DNA of 64,000 bases from assembly GCF_019430945.1 (NCBI RefSeq), contig NZ_JAHYCB010000003.1, positions 620,001 to 684,000 of the forward strand. Direction: 5' to 3'. Below are positions 1-7,531 of this stretch, one piece after another. The stretch is from Neorhizobium populisoli. Lineage in GTDB: Bacteria > Pseudomonadota > Alphaproteobacteria > Rhizobiales > Rhizobiaceae. The notes under the pieces were generated by a model. The model was given only the letters and a program-made list of their open reading frames with translations, was not told the DNA's origin and searched no databases. The stretch's first letter is position 1. Each line of letters starts with the position of its first letter. The translations under genes and the position numbers were made by a program.

Positions 1-177
1 ATAGAAAATAGTACCAACCACGTCACGACCGAAAAACCCCCGAAAGCCGGACTTTGGAAACTGTTGGTCGCAGCAGTCCTGATCCTCGCCGGTCTGGTTG
101 CCGCGATCGAATTCTTCGGCGGCAGAAACAGCAACTTCGCTGCAGACCACCCGCAGCTGACGACGCTGGTTGAATAA
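1..177 (+). CDS. C-terminal end of a small membrane-anchored protein (partial)
   Basis: Reading frame 1 is open from the window edge to a TAA at 175-177, giving 58 residues with no start in view, so the gene begins upstream. The fragment has a polar N-terminal stretch rich in Thr, Lys and Pro, then one clear hydrophobic segment (LLVAAVLILAGLVAAIEFF, about residues 22-40), then a short polar tail. This looks like a single-pass membrane or signal-anchor protein. No family is recognisable. It ends 81 nt before the PLD-like gene on the same strand, so the two may be co-transcribed. Confidence 0.5.
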   Translation: MENSTNHVTTEKPPKAGLWKLLVAAVLILAGLVAAIEFFGGRNSNFAADHPQLTTLVE

Positions 178-258
178 GCCTCGTCGGCCAATCCGCGTCT
201 CTGGAACAAAGCTCAAATCTCCTGCGTTCATCCGTCAGAATATGACGAGGTGGCGCAG

Positions 259-1764
259 GTGGACGTGACAAATCAGACGATTCCTTTCCGGGAAGCGGAA
301 ATCTCATTCGACCCTATCATCAAGCCCGGCCGCAATGCCTGGCGCAGCGCGCGAGCCGAAAAGCTCGCCGTGCTGATTGATGGCGAGGATTATTTCCGCC
401 GCCTTTCACAGGTTCTGCCGCGAGCGGAACGTTCGATCTTCATCGTCGGCTGGGATTTCAATCCCGACATCCGTCTTGATCCCCGCGATCCGGGGAGCGA
501 GACGGTTGGAATGCTGTTGCGCCGGCTGGTCGAGCAAAAACCTGCATTGGAAGTCCGCGTGCTCGTCTGGGGCATGGGGCCGGTCTATTCCGGCAAAAGC
601 CTCAGAATGTTCGGCAAGATGGACTGGAGCGACCATCCGCGCATTCGGCTGGAATTCGATTTCGACCATCCGCTGCGTGCCAGCCATCATCAGAAGATCG
701 TTGCGATCGATGACAAGACCGCTTTTCTCGGCGGTATCGACCTGACCGCACGTCGCTGGGACGACCGCAGCCATGCTGTCATCAATCCGCTCCGCAAGCA
801 GCCGGATGGCACGCCCTACGGTCCCGTCCACGACATGCAGACCATCATCACCGGCGGCACGGCCAAGCTGATCGGTGATCTGGTGCGCCGTCGCTGGAGA
901 AAGGCGACCCATGAAGTGCTCGAACCTTTCGAGGTGCCGGGCGAAAACCCCTGGCCTGACCACCTCGAGCCGACTGTCACCGACTGCAATACGGGCTTGG
1001 CCCTCACCGAACCCTGGAAGTGGAAAGGTCGCCGCGGCCACCGCGAGGCGATCCGCCTGACGCATGATGCGCTGAAGGCCGCCAAACGCCATCTTTATAT
1101 CGAGACGCAATATCTCGCCTCTTTCGGCGTCGCGCGAACGCTGGCGAAGCGCCTGCGCAAAACTGACGGTCCGGAAATCATCGTCATCGTCACGCGGGAA
1201 TCCCACGGCTTCCTTGAAAAGCTGATGATGGGCAACAATCGAAATCGCCTGATCCGCCGCCTCAAGCGCGCCGATCGCTACAACCGTCTGCGCGTCTTTT
1301 ACGCCGCGGTTCCGGACGGCAAGGGCGGCGAGCAGGAAATCATCGTCCATTCGAAACTGATCATCGTCGATGACCGTTTCGTCCGCGTCGGATCGTCCAA
1401 CCTCAATAATCGTTCCGAGGGCCTGGATACGGAATCCGACCTTGCTTTCGAGACCAGCGATTTCAGATCTCGCAAAGCCATCCTGGCGTTGCGCAACGAC
1501 CTGCTCGCCGAACATCTCGATACCGAACCGGCCGAGGTCGCACGTCTGATCGAGGAGACCGGCTCGATGGTGGAAGCGGTCGACCGGCTGAACGTCAAGC
1601 CGCGCGGCCTTCGATCCTTCGATGTCGATCTTGCAAAGGGTGAAACGGTCTCGCTGTTCGGCACCGGCATCGTCGATCCGAAACAGCCTTTCTGGCCCAT
1701 TCCGGAAATCCAGACCTGGTTCCGGCGCGTCTTTGCACGCTTCTCACATCACCGTCTGCTCTGA
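259..1764 (+). CDS. Phospholipase D-like / cardiolipin synthase family protein
   Basis: About 501 residues with the two HKD motifs that define the PLD superfamily: HHQKIVAIDD in the N-terminal half and VHSKLIIVDD in the C-terminal half, the latter followed by GSSNLNNRS. Family members make cardiolipin or hydrolyse or transfer phosphatidyl groups at the membrane. There is no evident N-terminal transmembrane pair, which fits the ClsB/YbhO-type branch better than ClsA. I chose GTG at 259 because GAGG lies 8 nt upstream; GTG at 250 is also open. It converges on the YbhN-like gene with a 21-nt overlap, and the YbhP-like gene lies just beyond. That matches the E. coli ybhNOP trio. Exact substrate is unknown. 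Confidence 0.87.
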   Translation: MDVTNQTIPFREAEISFDPIIKPGRNAWRSARAEKLAVLIDGEDYFRRLSQVLPRAERSIFIVGWDFNPDIRLDPRDPGSETVGMLLRRLVEQKPALEVRVLVWGMGPVYSGKSLRMFGKMDWSDHPRIRLEFDFDHPLRASHHQKIVAIDDKTAFLGGIDLTARRWDDRSHAVINPLRKQPDGTPYGPVHDMQTIITGGTAKLIGDLVRRRWRKATHEVLEPFEVPGENPWPDHLEPTVTDCNTGLALTEPWKWKGRRGHREAIRLTHDALKAAKRHLYIETQYLASFGVARTLAKRLRKTDGPEIIVIVTRESHGFLEKLMMGNNRNRLIRRLKRADRYNRLRVFYAAVPDGKGGEQEIIVHSKLIIVDDRFVRVGSSNLNNRSEGLDTESDLAFETSDFRSRKAILALRNDLLAEHLDTEPAEVARLIEETGSMVEAVDRLNVKPRGLRSFDVDLAKGETVSLFGTGIVDPKQPFWPIPEIQTWFRRVFARFSHHRLL

Positions 1765-2685
1765 ATAGCGGCCCCCTCGATGGCGATAATAGGCTTCCGA
1801 AATCAGGAAGGTCGGCACGCCGACCGTCAGCGGCACGAAGAAATACAAGACCCGGAACGCCACCAGCGCGCCGATCGAAGCCGTAGACGGCAGGATACCG
1901 AGCATCGTCGCCTCCAGCACGCCAAGCCCACCCGGCACGTGGCTGATCAGCGAGGCGATATTGGCGGTCACATAGGCGCTCGCGACCTGCAGATAACCCG
2001 CGTCCGTAAAGCTTGCGAGCAGTTGGTGGATGGCAGCGGTAACGCAGGCGAAATTCAGCGTGCCAATCGCGATCTGGCCGAGGGCCAGGGAAAGCCGCGG
2101 CGGTTCGAAACGCCAGGTCCTGATCTTCAGCGGCCGGCGAACGAAAGCGCACAGCGCGAGATAGGCGGCCGGGCCGGCAAGACAGGCCAAGCCGAGGGCG
2201 ATCCGCATGTCGCGATCGAGCCCGAGGAAATCCGGCGCGCCACCGCCTTGAAGCAGCAGGGCCAGTCCGGCCAGCGTCATAAGACCGAGACCGACGGTGA
2301 CGCCGCAGAAGATGATCACCTTGGCGATATCCTCGCCTGTCAGCCCCCAGCGGGTATAGAAACGATATCGGACGGCGCCACTGCTCAGTGCCGCCATTCC
2401 GACATTGTGGCCGATCGACAGTGCCGTGAACGATGCGAGCGCCGTGTTCGCATAGGGCAGCGGCTTGCCGGCATAACGCACGGCAAGCGCGTCGAACATG
2501 GTCAGGCAGAAATAGGACAGGATGACGAAGACAAAGGCGGATGCGAGCCGCAGGCCGGCGATCGACCGGACGCTTTGCTCGATCTCGTCGACCGAATAGC
2601 GGCCAAGGCTGCGATACACGAGAAACACGGCAAGACACACGGCTGCGCAGACAAGGAATTTGATGGCATGGCGTCTGGCTATCAT
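1744..2685 (-). CDS. YbhN/UPF0104-family (LPG synthase transmembrane domain) membrane protein
   Basis: About 313 residues, strongly hydrophobic throughout with some seven or eight membrane spans. It has the pattern of the lysylphosphatidylglycerol-synthase transmembrane region (UPF0104/YbhN): a central SIGHNVGMAALSSGAVRYRFY-type stretch and a later SLISHVPGGLGVLEA motif. It lacks the cytoplasmic aminoacyl-transferase domain of MprF, so lipid aminoacylation is not implied; flippase-like roles are only inferred. ATG at 2685 is preceded by GGAG at a 5-nt spacing, so I prefer it to the GTG two codons upstream. It is divergent from the EEP-family gene and overlaps the PLD gene tail to tail. Confidence 0.85.
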   Translation of the reverse strand: MIARRHAIKFLVCAAVCLAVFLVYRSLGRYSVDEIEQSVRSIAGLRLASAFVFVILSYFCLTMFDALAVRYAGKPLPYANTALASFTALSIGHNVGMAALSSGAVRYRFYTRWGLTGEDIAKVIIFCGVTVGLGLMTLAGLALLLQGGGAPDFLGLDRDMRIALGLACLAGPAAYLALCAFVRRPLKIRTWRFEPPRLSLALGQIAIGTLNFACVTAAIHQLLASFTDAGYLQVASAYVTANIASLISHVPGGLGVLEATMLGILPSTASIGALVAFRVLYFFVPLTVGVPTFLISEAYYRHRGGRYSEQTVM

Positions 2686-2765
2686 GGTCACTCCGGCAAC
2701 AGGCTCTGCATCAGGCAGCCCTCTGTTAAACGGAACGAAAACAGGGCGAAGGTGTTCCCAGCGCT

Positions 2766-3533
2766 ATGATCCAACCGACGCCCTCCGTCTCCGCTCTTCC
2801 GGTTCCGGCCGGAAAGCAGCGCCTGAAAATTCTCAGCTATAACGTCCACAGCTGCATCGGCACGGATCGCAAGCTCGATCCTGCGCGCATCGCCAAGGTC
2901 ATCGCTGCCGAACAACCGGACGTCATCGGTCTGCAGGAATTGGATGTCGGCCGTGGCCGCACCGGCGGCATCGACCAGGCACACGCCATAGCATCGCTGG
3001 TGGAGATGGGCTTCCATTTCCACCCCGCCCTCACGGTCGCCGAGGAAAAATATGGCGATGCGATCCTCACCGCATTGCCGGCAAGGATGGTGAAGGGCGG
3101 CGAATTGCCTTCGCATGGCGAGCAGCGCGGCGCGGTCTGGGTGGAAGTCGAGATCGGCGAATGCAAGGTGCAGATTTTCAATACGCATCTCGGCCTGCTC
3201 GGCGGCGACCGCATGCGCCAGGTGGGCGCCCTTCTCGGCTCCTCATGGCTCAGCCACCCCGATTGCCGGGCCAGGCCGAAAATCCTGATCGGCGACTTCA
3301 ACGCGCCGTCCATTACGGCGACCTACAGGGCGCTCGCCCGTCGCATGACGGACGCCGTCGCCGCGGTAAACGAAAAGCCGAAAGCCACATATCCCTCCCG
3401 CTTCCCGTTCATGCGGCTCGATCATGTCTTTGTGTCGGACGAGGTGACTCCGGTCGAGGCGCGCGTCATATCCACGCCACTTGCGCGCCTTGCGTCAGAT
3501 CATCTGCCCTTGATGGTGACGGTCGAGGTCTGA
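2766..3533 (+). CDS. Endonuclease/exonuclease/phosphatase (EEP) family protein, YbhP-like
   Basis: 255 residues with the EEP fold signatures in order: LSYNVHSCIG near the N-terminus, the metal-binding Glu in VIGLQELD, FNTHLG in the middle, LIGDFNAP with the catalytic Asp/Asn, and the terminal SDHLP. EEP enzymes cleave phosphodiester bonds in nucleic acids, phospholipids or inositol phosphates using Mg2+. I see no signal peptide, so it is probably cytoplasmic. Its neighbours (PLD-like and YbhN-like proteins) make a phospholipid-related phosphodiesterase more likely than a DNA repair nuclease, but this is inference from context. Confidence 0.85.
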   Translation: MIQPTPSVSALPVPAGKQRLKILSYNVHSCIGTDRKLDPARIAKVIAAEQPDVIGLQELDVGRGRTGGIDQAHAIASLVEMGFHFHPALTVAEEKYGDAILTALPARMVKGGELPSHGEQRGAVWVEVEIGECKVQIFNTHLGLLGGDRMRQVGALLGSSWLSHPDCRARPKILIGDFNAPSITATYRALARRMTDAVAAVNEKPKATYPSRFPFMRLDHVFVSDEVTPVEARVISTPLARLASDHLPLMVTVEV

Positions 3534-3536
3534 GCG

Positions 3537-4217
3537 TCAGTGGATCATTCTGTTGACCCGCCGCGCTTCCTTCAGCAAACGAACCACATCCTGATCCGTC
3601 GTTTCGGAAAAATCGCCATAGTGGCGGCTGACGGCCTCAAGCCTCTCGGGTGCTGAAAGGCAGACGATCTCGTCTACCTCCTCCTTCAGCGTCTCGAGCA
3701 GATCCCGCGGCGCGACCGGTACCGCGATACGGATCGTACCGACCCCCATCTCCTTCAGTGCATGAATGCCGGCGCGGATCGAGCCGCCATTGGCAATGCC
3801 GTCATCGACAAGGATGATATCGCGGCCCGAATGATCGTGCTGTTCCGGCTCGTCCTCGCCGAAATACATCCGGTGCCGCCGCTCGATCTCGGCTACCTGA
3901 TGGTCGCGCTCCGTGGCGATATAGCCTGGTGGAATATGGAAATGCCGGGCCGCCTCTTCGCTGATCACCACATGCGGCTCCTTGCCGTCCACCACCGCGC
4001 CGATACCATATTCCGGATGACCGGGTGCGCCGATCTTGCGGACGATCAGCAGGTCGAGTGGAATACCCAGTCGCTGCGCCACCTCGAAGGCAACGGGCAC
4101 GCCACCGCGCGGTAGGGCCATCACGACCGGATCATGCATCGGATGAGCCAGCATGGCCTCGGCCAGTTGTCGTCCGGCATCCTCGCGATCGGAAAAAGTA
4201 GGCTTCGATCCGAACAT
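3537..4217 (-). CDS. Phosphoribosyltransferase-fold protein
   Basis: About 226 residues. The type I PRTase PRPP-binding loop is visible as IILVDDGIANGGS, and the N-terminal part has ALPRGGVPVAFEVA, typical of the standalone PRTase-like proteins found near stress genes. The substrate of this subgroup is not established. The frame is open further upstream, but ATG at 4217 (MFGSKPTFSDRE) is preceded by GGGAGGA at good spacing and the upstream extension looks non-coding, so I set the start there. It converges on the EEP gene with a 3-nt gap, and its 5' side faces a candidate small RNA. Confidence 0.82.
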   Translation of the reverse strand: MFGSKPTFSDREDAGRQLAEAMLAHPMHDPVVMALPRGGVPVAFEVAQRLGIPLDLLIVRKIGAPGHPEYGIGAVVDGKEPHVVISEEAARHFHIPPGYIATERDHQVAEIERRHRMYFGEDEPEQHDHSGRDIILVDDGIANGGSIRAGIHALKEMGVGTIRIAVPVAPRDLLETLKEEVDEIVCLSAPERLEAVSRHYGDFSETTDQDVVRLLKEARRVNRMIH

Positions 4218-4401
4218 CTCATCCTCCCAGATGACGGCGTGGCTTTCTGCCATGCCCGCGTTTCCCGGCCCCGCTGGCACCATAACAGCAGCCCGGCATC
4301 CGACAACCTTGAGGGGATGATTTCGGTTCCATTGCAGGCGCGACACAGACGCAAGATTGTGATCGAGACCGGGAACAAAACTCACGATCATGTGTTCAGG
4401 C

Positions 4402-4490
4402 CGTGTTGGCTGCTGAACCTCCACGCAGCCGACGCGTCATAAGTACCCTCCCCGACTGGCGCTTCCCTTCACCGGGAAGCGCCTTTTCTT
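4402..4490 (+). ncRNA. Candidate trans-acting small RNA with anti-Shine-Dalgarno loop
   Basis: Between two minus-strand genes, the plus strand can fold into a 12-bp stem (4402-4413 with 4425-4436, two G-U pairs). Its 11-nt loop TGAACCTCCAC exposes CCTCC. A single-stranded linker follows with a second pyrimidine-rich anti-SD run (ACCCTCCCC), then an intrinsic terminator at 4458-4490. No plus-strand ORF of note precedes the terminator. This layout resembles the alphaproteobacterial small RNAs that carry CUCC-rich loops. The 5' end is unknown; a weak TTGCAG-N17-GATTGT promoter at 4332-4360 would give a transcript of about 120 nt. Existence and boundaries are inferred from structure only. Confidence 0.55.
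4458..4490 (+). terminator. Rho-independent terminator of the candidate sRNA
   Basis: A perfect 10-bp stem, GGCGCTTCCC (4458-4467) with GGGAAGCGCC (4474-4483), has a 6-nt loop and is followed by TTTTCTTT. The U-tract lies only on the plus-strand side, so it terminates plus-strand transcription. Both flanking protein genes are on the minus strand, so it does not serve them. Confidence 0.8.
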
Positions 4491-4496
4491 TGGGGC

Positions 4497-5108
4497 TCAT
4501 GTCAGGCTCGGATATTGCTGCTGTTTCAAGAGACGGGCGAGATGCGCGGTGTTTTTTGCCAGCATGTCGACGGTGGTTGTCACCACTTCCGGCACCTCCT
4601 CGAGATCGACGAAATTGGTACTGCCCATTGCCTCGCCGACCCAATAGGCGACCGCATTCGCCGGGATCGTGAAACCGACATCGTTGAGCGCCTGATAGAT
4701 TTCCGCCGAAACGTGATGCGCACCATCCTCGTTGCCGACCACGGCGACCGCCGCGACCTTGCCATAGGAGACCATGCGGCCCTGCTCGTCCTTTTCTTCG
4801 AGGAAGGCATCCATGCGCTCCAGCGCCCGCTTGGCGATGCTGGAGGTCTGACCCATCCAGATCGGCGTACCGAAGATCAGGATATCTGCATCGAGAACCA
4901 TCTTGCGGATCGCCGGCCACGCATCGCCCGGACCTTCATCGGACATCACCCCTGGCTTGATGTTATGGTCGGCCAGCCGGATCGTCTCGGTTTCGATCCC
5001 CTCATCCCGCAGCGCCACCGCGATCAGATCGATCATGCGATCGGTAGAGGAAGGTTCGCCATCGCTGGATTTCTACGTGGCATTAAAGGCGATCGCTCTG
5101 AGGACCAT
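4497..5108 (-). pseudogene. Flavodoxin-fold NAD(P)H-dependent oxidoreductase gene with in-frame amber codon
   Basis: From ATG at 5108 (well spaced after CGGAGAATCCCC) the frame reads MVLRAIAFNAT, then TAG at 5073-5075, then KSSDGEPSSTDRM and on without interruption to 4497. Homologues of this FMN-dependent family start with (L/F)N.TLK.S...PSSTD, so TAG sits where a Leu codon (TTG) is expected: a single-base nonsense change. The rest is intact: IFGTPIWMGQTSS, the dimer-interface region, and a C-terminal helix. An internal ATG at 5036 could give a 179-residue product, but this would lack the first beta strand and the FMN-phosphate loop. It is therefore probably inactive unless the amber codon is suppressed or is a sequencing error. 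Confidence 0.75.
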
Positions 5109-5183
5109 GGGGATTCTCCGTGTCTGGAAAGAAAGGTGCGGGCTGTTAACAAGCCGGCCAGCCCCTTGTTCCCCCGGAGAAGA

Positions 5184-5738
5184 TCAACGCCGCGTCAGCG
5201 CCACCACATAGCGGGCAGGCTCCATGCCAGGATTATGAAAGACGCAATCGGCCGGCGGGCCGAGCAGCAGACAATCGCCTTCCTTCAGATGATGCCGCGC
5301 AGCCCCTTCCTGAAAATCCAGCACCCCTGAAAGCACCCAGACCTGCTGGTGCTGAAAGGCAAAGGCGGAGGCAGGATAGGGCACCCGCACGCCCGGAGGC
5401 AGCGAAACTTCGATCAATTCCAGCAGCGAATTCGGCGGCGATACGGCCCGGCGGGTATAGCCGGTTTCCGGGTCCTTCCACACGGGCTGTTCGTCAGCCA
5501 GCGCCACGCGTTCCTGCTCTCGCTCCGCCAATGCCAGCAGGACCGAAAGCGGCAGACCAAAAGCCCCGGAAAGACGGCCAAGCACCGTTGCCGTCGGGCT
5601 GGCTTCGCTACGCTCGATCTTGCTGATCATTGCCTTGGAGACCCCGGATCGTTCCGCAAGCTCCGCCAACGACCAGCCGCGGGCCTCGCGCTCGATCTTC
5701 ACACGCATGGCGATCGCCTGACCCGGGTCTTTTTCCAT
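5184..5738 (-). CDS. XRE-family regulator with C-terminal cupin domain
   Basis: About 184 residues from ATG at 5738. The N-terminal helix-turn-helix is SLAELAERSGVSKAMISKIE (about residues 23-42), followed by the SEASPT..LGRLSGAFGLPLSVLL part typical of HTH_3/XRE. The C-terminal 100 residues are a small cupin_2 domain (VWVLSGVLDF, LKEGDCLLLGPPADCVFHN). Proteins of this type sense a small ligand through the cupin and often control the next-door catabolic gene. It is divergent from the flavin monooxygenase at 5840, its likely target. Starts at 5747 (TTG, better SD) and 5792 are also possible. Confidence 0.85.
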   Translation of the reverse strand: MEKDPGQAIAMRVKIEREARGWSLAELAERSGVSKAMISKIERSEASPTATVLGRLSGAFGLPLSVLLALAEREQERVALADEQPVWKDPETGYTRRAVSPPNSLLELIEVSLPPGVRVPYPASAFAFQHQQVWVLSGVLDFQEGAARHHLKEGDCLLLGPPADCVFHNPGMEPARYVVALTRR

Positions 5739-5839
5739 CTCTCGCAAGCCGCTTGCCTTTCGCCGATCGTCTTCTATAGTAGACAAATACATCTTATAAG
5801 AGACGCCATTCGTCCGCAATTACAATAGGGGAAGATGTT

Positions 5840-7201
5840 ATGGGGAATAAGCGCGAAATCCGTTTCAACGCTTTCGACATGAACACGGTCGGGCATATCC
5901 AGCAGGGGCTGTGGGCGCATCCGCGCGACCAGTCGCACCGTTATGCCGAACTGCGCTACTGGACGGATTATGCGAAGAAGCTGGAAGCCGGCCTGTTCGA
6001 CGGCATCTTCCTGGCCGACGTGGTCGGCATCAACGACGTTTATGGCGGCAGCAGCGCGGCGGCTCTGAAGGGAGCGGTACAGGTGCCGGTCAACGACCCG
6101 ATGATGCTGGTGCCGGCCATGGCGGCGGTCACCGAGCACCTCGCCTTCGGCGTCACCGTGAACCTCACCTACGAACCGCCCTTCCTTTTCGCGCGCCGCA
6201 TGTCCACACTCGATCATCTGACCGGCGGCCGGATCGGCTGGAACATCGTCACCGGTTATCTCGACAGCGCCGCCAAGGCGATCGGCCTCGACGGCATGGC
6301 CGCCCATGACGATCGCTACGATCTGGCCGACGAGTATATGGAAATCATGTACCGGCTCTGGGAAGGCAGCTGGGCGGACGACGCGGTCGTCTTCGATCGT
6401 GCCGGCCACACCTATATCGACCCGTCCAAGGTCCACAAAGTGACCCACAAGGGCAAGCAGTACAATCTCGACGCCCTGCATCTCTGCGAACCCTCGCCGC
6501 AGCGCACCCCGGTTCTCTATCAGGCCGGCTCCTCCACCCGCGGCCGGCAATTCGCCGCCACCCATGCGGAATGCATCTTCGTCAACGGCCAGAAGGTCGA
6601 GGGCGTCAAGAGCATCGTCAACGACATCCGCGCCCGTGCGGTGGAATACGGCCGCGAGGCGGATGATGTGCAGGTCTTCGTCGGCGCCACCATCGTCACC
6701 GGCCGCACGGAGAAGGAAGCGCGCGAAAAATTCGAGGATTACCGCGCCTATGCCAGCTCGGAAGGCGCGCTGGTGCATGCCGCCGCCTCGCTCGGCATCG
6801 ACTTCGCCAAATACGATCTCGACGAGCCGATCGAGACAGGAAAGAGCACGGCGATCGTCTCGAATGTCGAGGCGATGACCCGCACCGCTGGCCCGCAATG
6901 GACGAAGCGCAAGCTGCTCGAACAGATGGTGCTCGGTAGCCGTCAGGCGCCGATGATCGGTTCGGCAGAACAGATTGCCGATAATCTGGCGGCCTGGATG
7001 GACAATGCCGGGGTGGATGGGTTCAATCTGTCTCGGACGGTGGTGCCGGAATGCTTTGACGATGTGATCGAACTGGTGATCCCGATCCTGCAGGAGCGCG
7101 GGCTTTACAAGACCGGTTATCGGGATGGTACGTTCCGGGAGAAGCTGTTCGGGGCGCCGAGACTGCCGGGACGGCATGTGGCGGCGAAGTATCGGGTGTA
7201 G
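5840..7201 (+). CDS. LLM-class flavin-dependent monooxygenase (NtaA/SnaA/DszA family)
   Basis: 453 residues, the usual length for this family. Signatures include FLADVVG near residue 60, the central GRIGWNIVTGYLDSAAKAIG, QAGSSTRGRQFAATHAE, and a C-terminal GFNLSRTVVPECFDDVIELVIPIL. These enzymes use reduced FMN supplied by a separate reductase to oxygenate substrates such as nitrilotriacetate, sulfur heterocycles or long alkanes. The substrate here is not predictable. The start has GGGGAAG upstream. It is divergent from the XRE-cupin gene, and the flavodoxin-fold gene that might have supplied reduced flavin carries a nonsense codon. Confidence 0.9.
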   Translation: MGNKREIRFNAFDMNTVGHIQQGLWAHPRDQSHRYAELRYWTDYAKKLEAGLFDGIFLADVVGINDVYGGSSAAALKGAVQVPVNDPMMLVPAMAAVTEHLAFGVTVNLTYEPPFLFARRMSTLDHLTGGRIGWNIVTGYLDSAAKAIGLDGMAAHDDRYDLADEYMEIMYRLWEGSWADDAVVFDRAGHTYIDPSKVHKVTHKGKQYNLDALHLCEPSPQRTPVLYQAGSSTRGRQFAATHAECIFVNGQKVEGVKSIVNDIRARAVEYGREADDVQVFVGATIVTGRTEKEAREKFEDYRAYASSEGALVHAAASLGIDFAKYDLDEPIETGKSTAIVSNVEAMTRTAGPQWTKRKLLEQMVLGSRQAPMIGSAEQIADNLAAWMDNAGVDGFNLSRTVVPECFDDVIELVIPILQERGLYKTGYRDGTFREKLFGAPRLPGRHVAAKYRV

Positions 7202-7235
7202 AGGTTCGATGATCTTGCAGGGCGTGCCGTGTCAT

Positions 7236-7477
7236 ACCCCCCTCTGCCCTGCCGGGCATCTCCCCCACAAGGAGGGAGATTGGCTGGAAGCGCCAACCTC
7301 GCTCCAACAGCAAAGGTCGAGTTGGGCAAAGCCGTGCCACGATTCAATCTCCCCCCTTGTGGGGGAGATGTCCGGCAGGACAGAGGGGGGTGGTGCAGCA
7401 TATGCGACCGTCGAATTCGTGGCACCGCCCCCATCTGTCAGCTCCGCTGACATCTTCCCCGCAAGGGGGAAGAAGGG
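7236..7477. repeat. Rhizobial intergenic mosaic element (RIME-like palindromic repeat)
   Basis: The 330-nt gap between the monooxygenase and the MFS gene contains no gene but holds two near-identical 46-nt inverted arms (7236-7281 and 7346-7391). They have ACCCCCCTCTG outer ends and CATCTCCCCC...GGGAGAT inner palindromes. A third, degenerate arm lies at 7422-7477 (CATCTTCCCC-GCAAGG-GGGAAGA). The same modules recur at 32281-32413. This matches the mosaic palindromic elements described from Rhizobium intergenic regions. It is not a coding feature and could form large hairpins in RNA. Confidence 0.85.
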
Positions 7478-7531
7478 AGCTCGCCTCACCAGCCCCAACA
7501 TAATCGACGAAGCAGCAGAAGGGACCCGGCA

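Noticed and set aside
3762..4115. 117-codon plus-strand frame inside the phosphoribosyltransferase gene
   Set aside because: Antisense shadow of a gene with a clear PRPP-binding motif.
4332..4360. TTGCAG-N17-GATTGT as promoter of the sRNA
   Set aside because: Three of six matches in each box; too weak to list as a feature.
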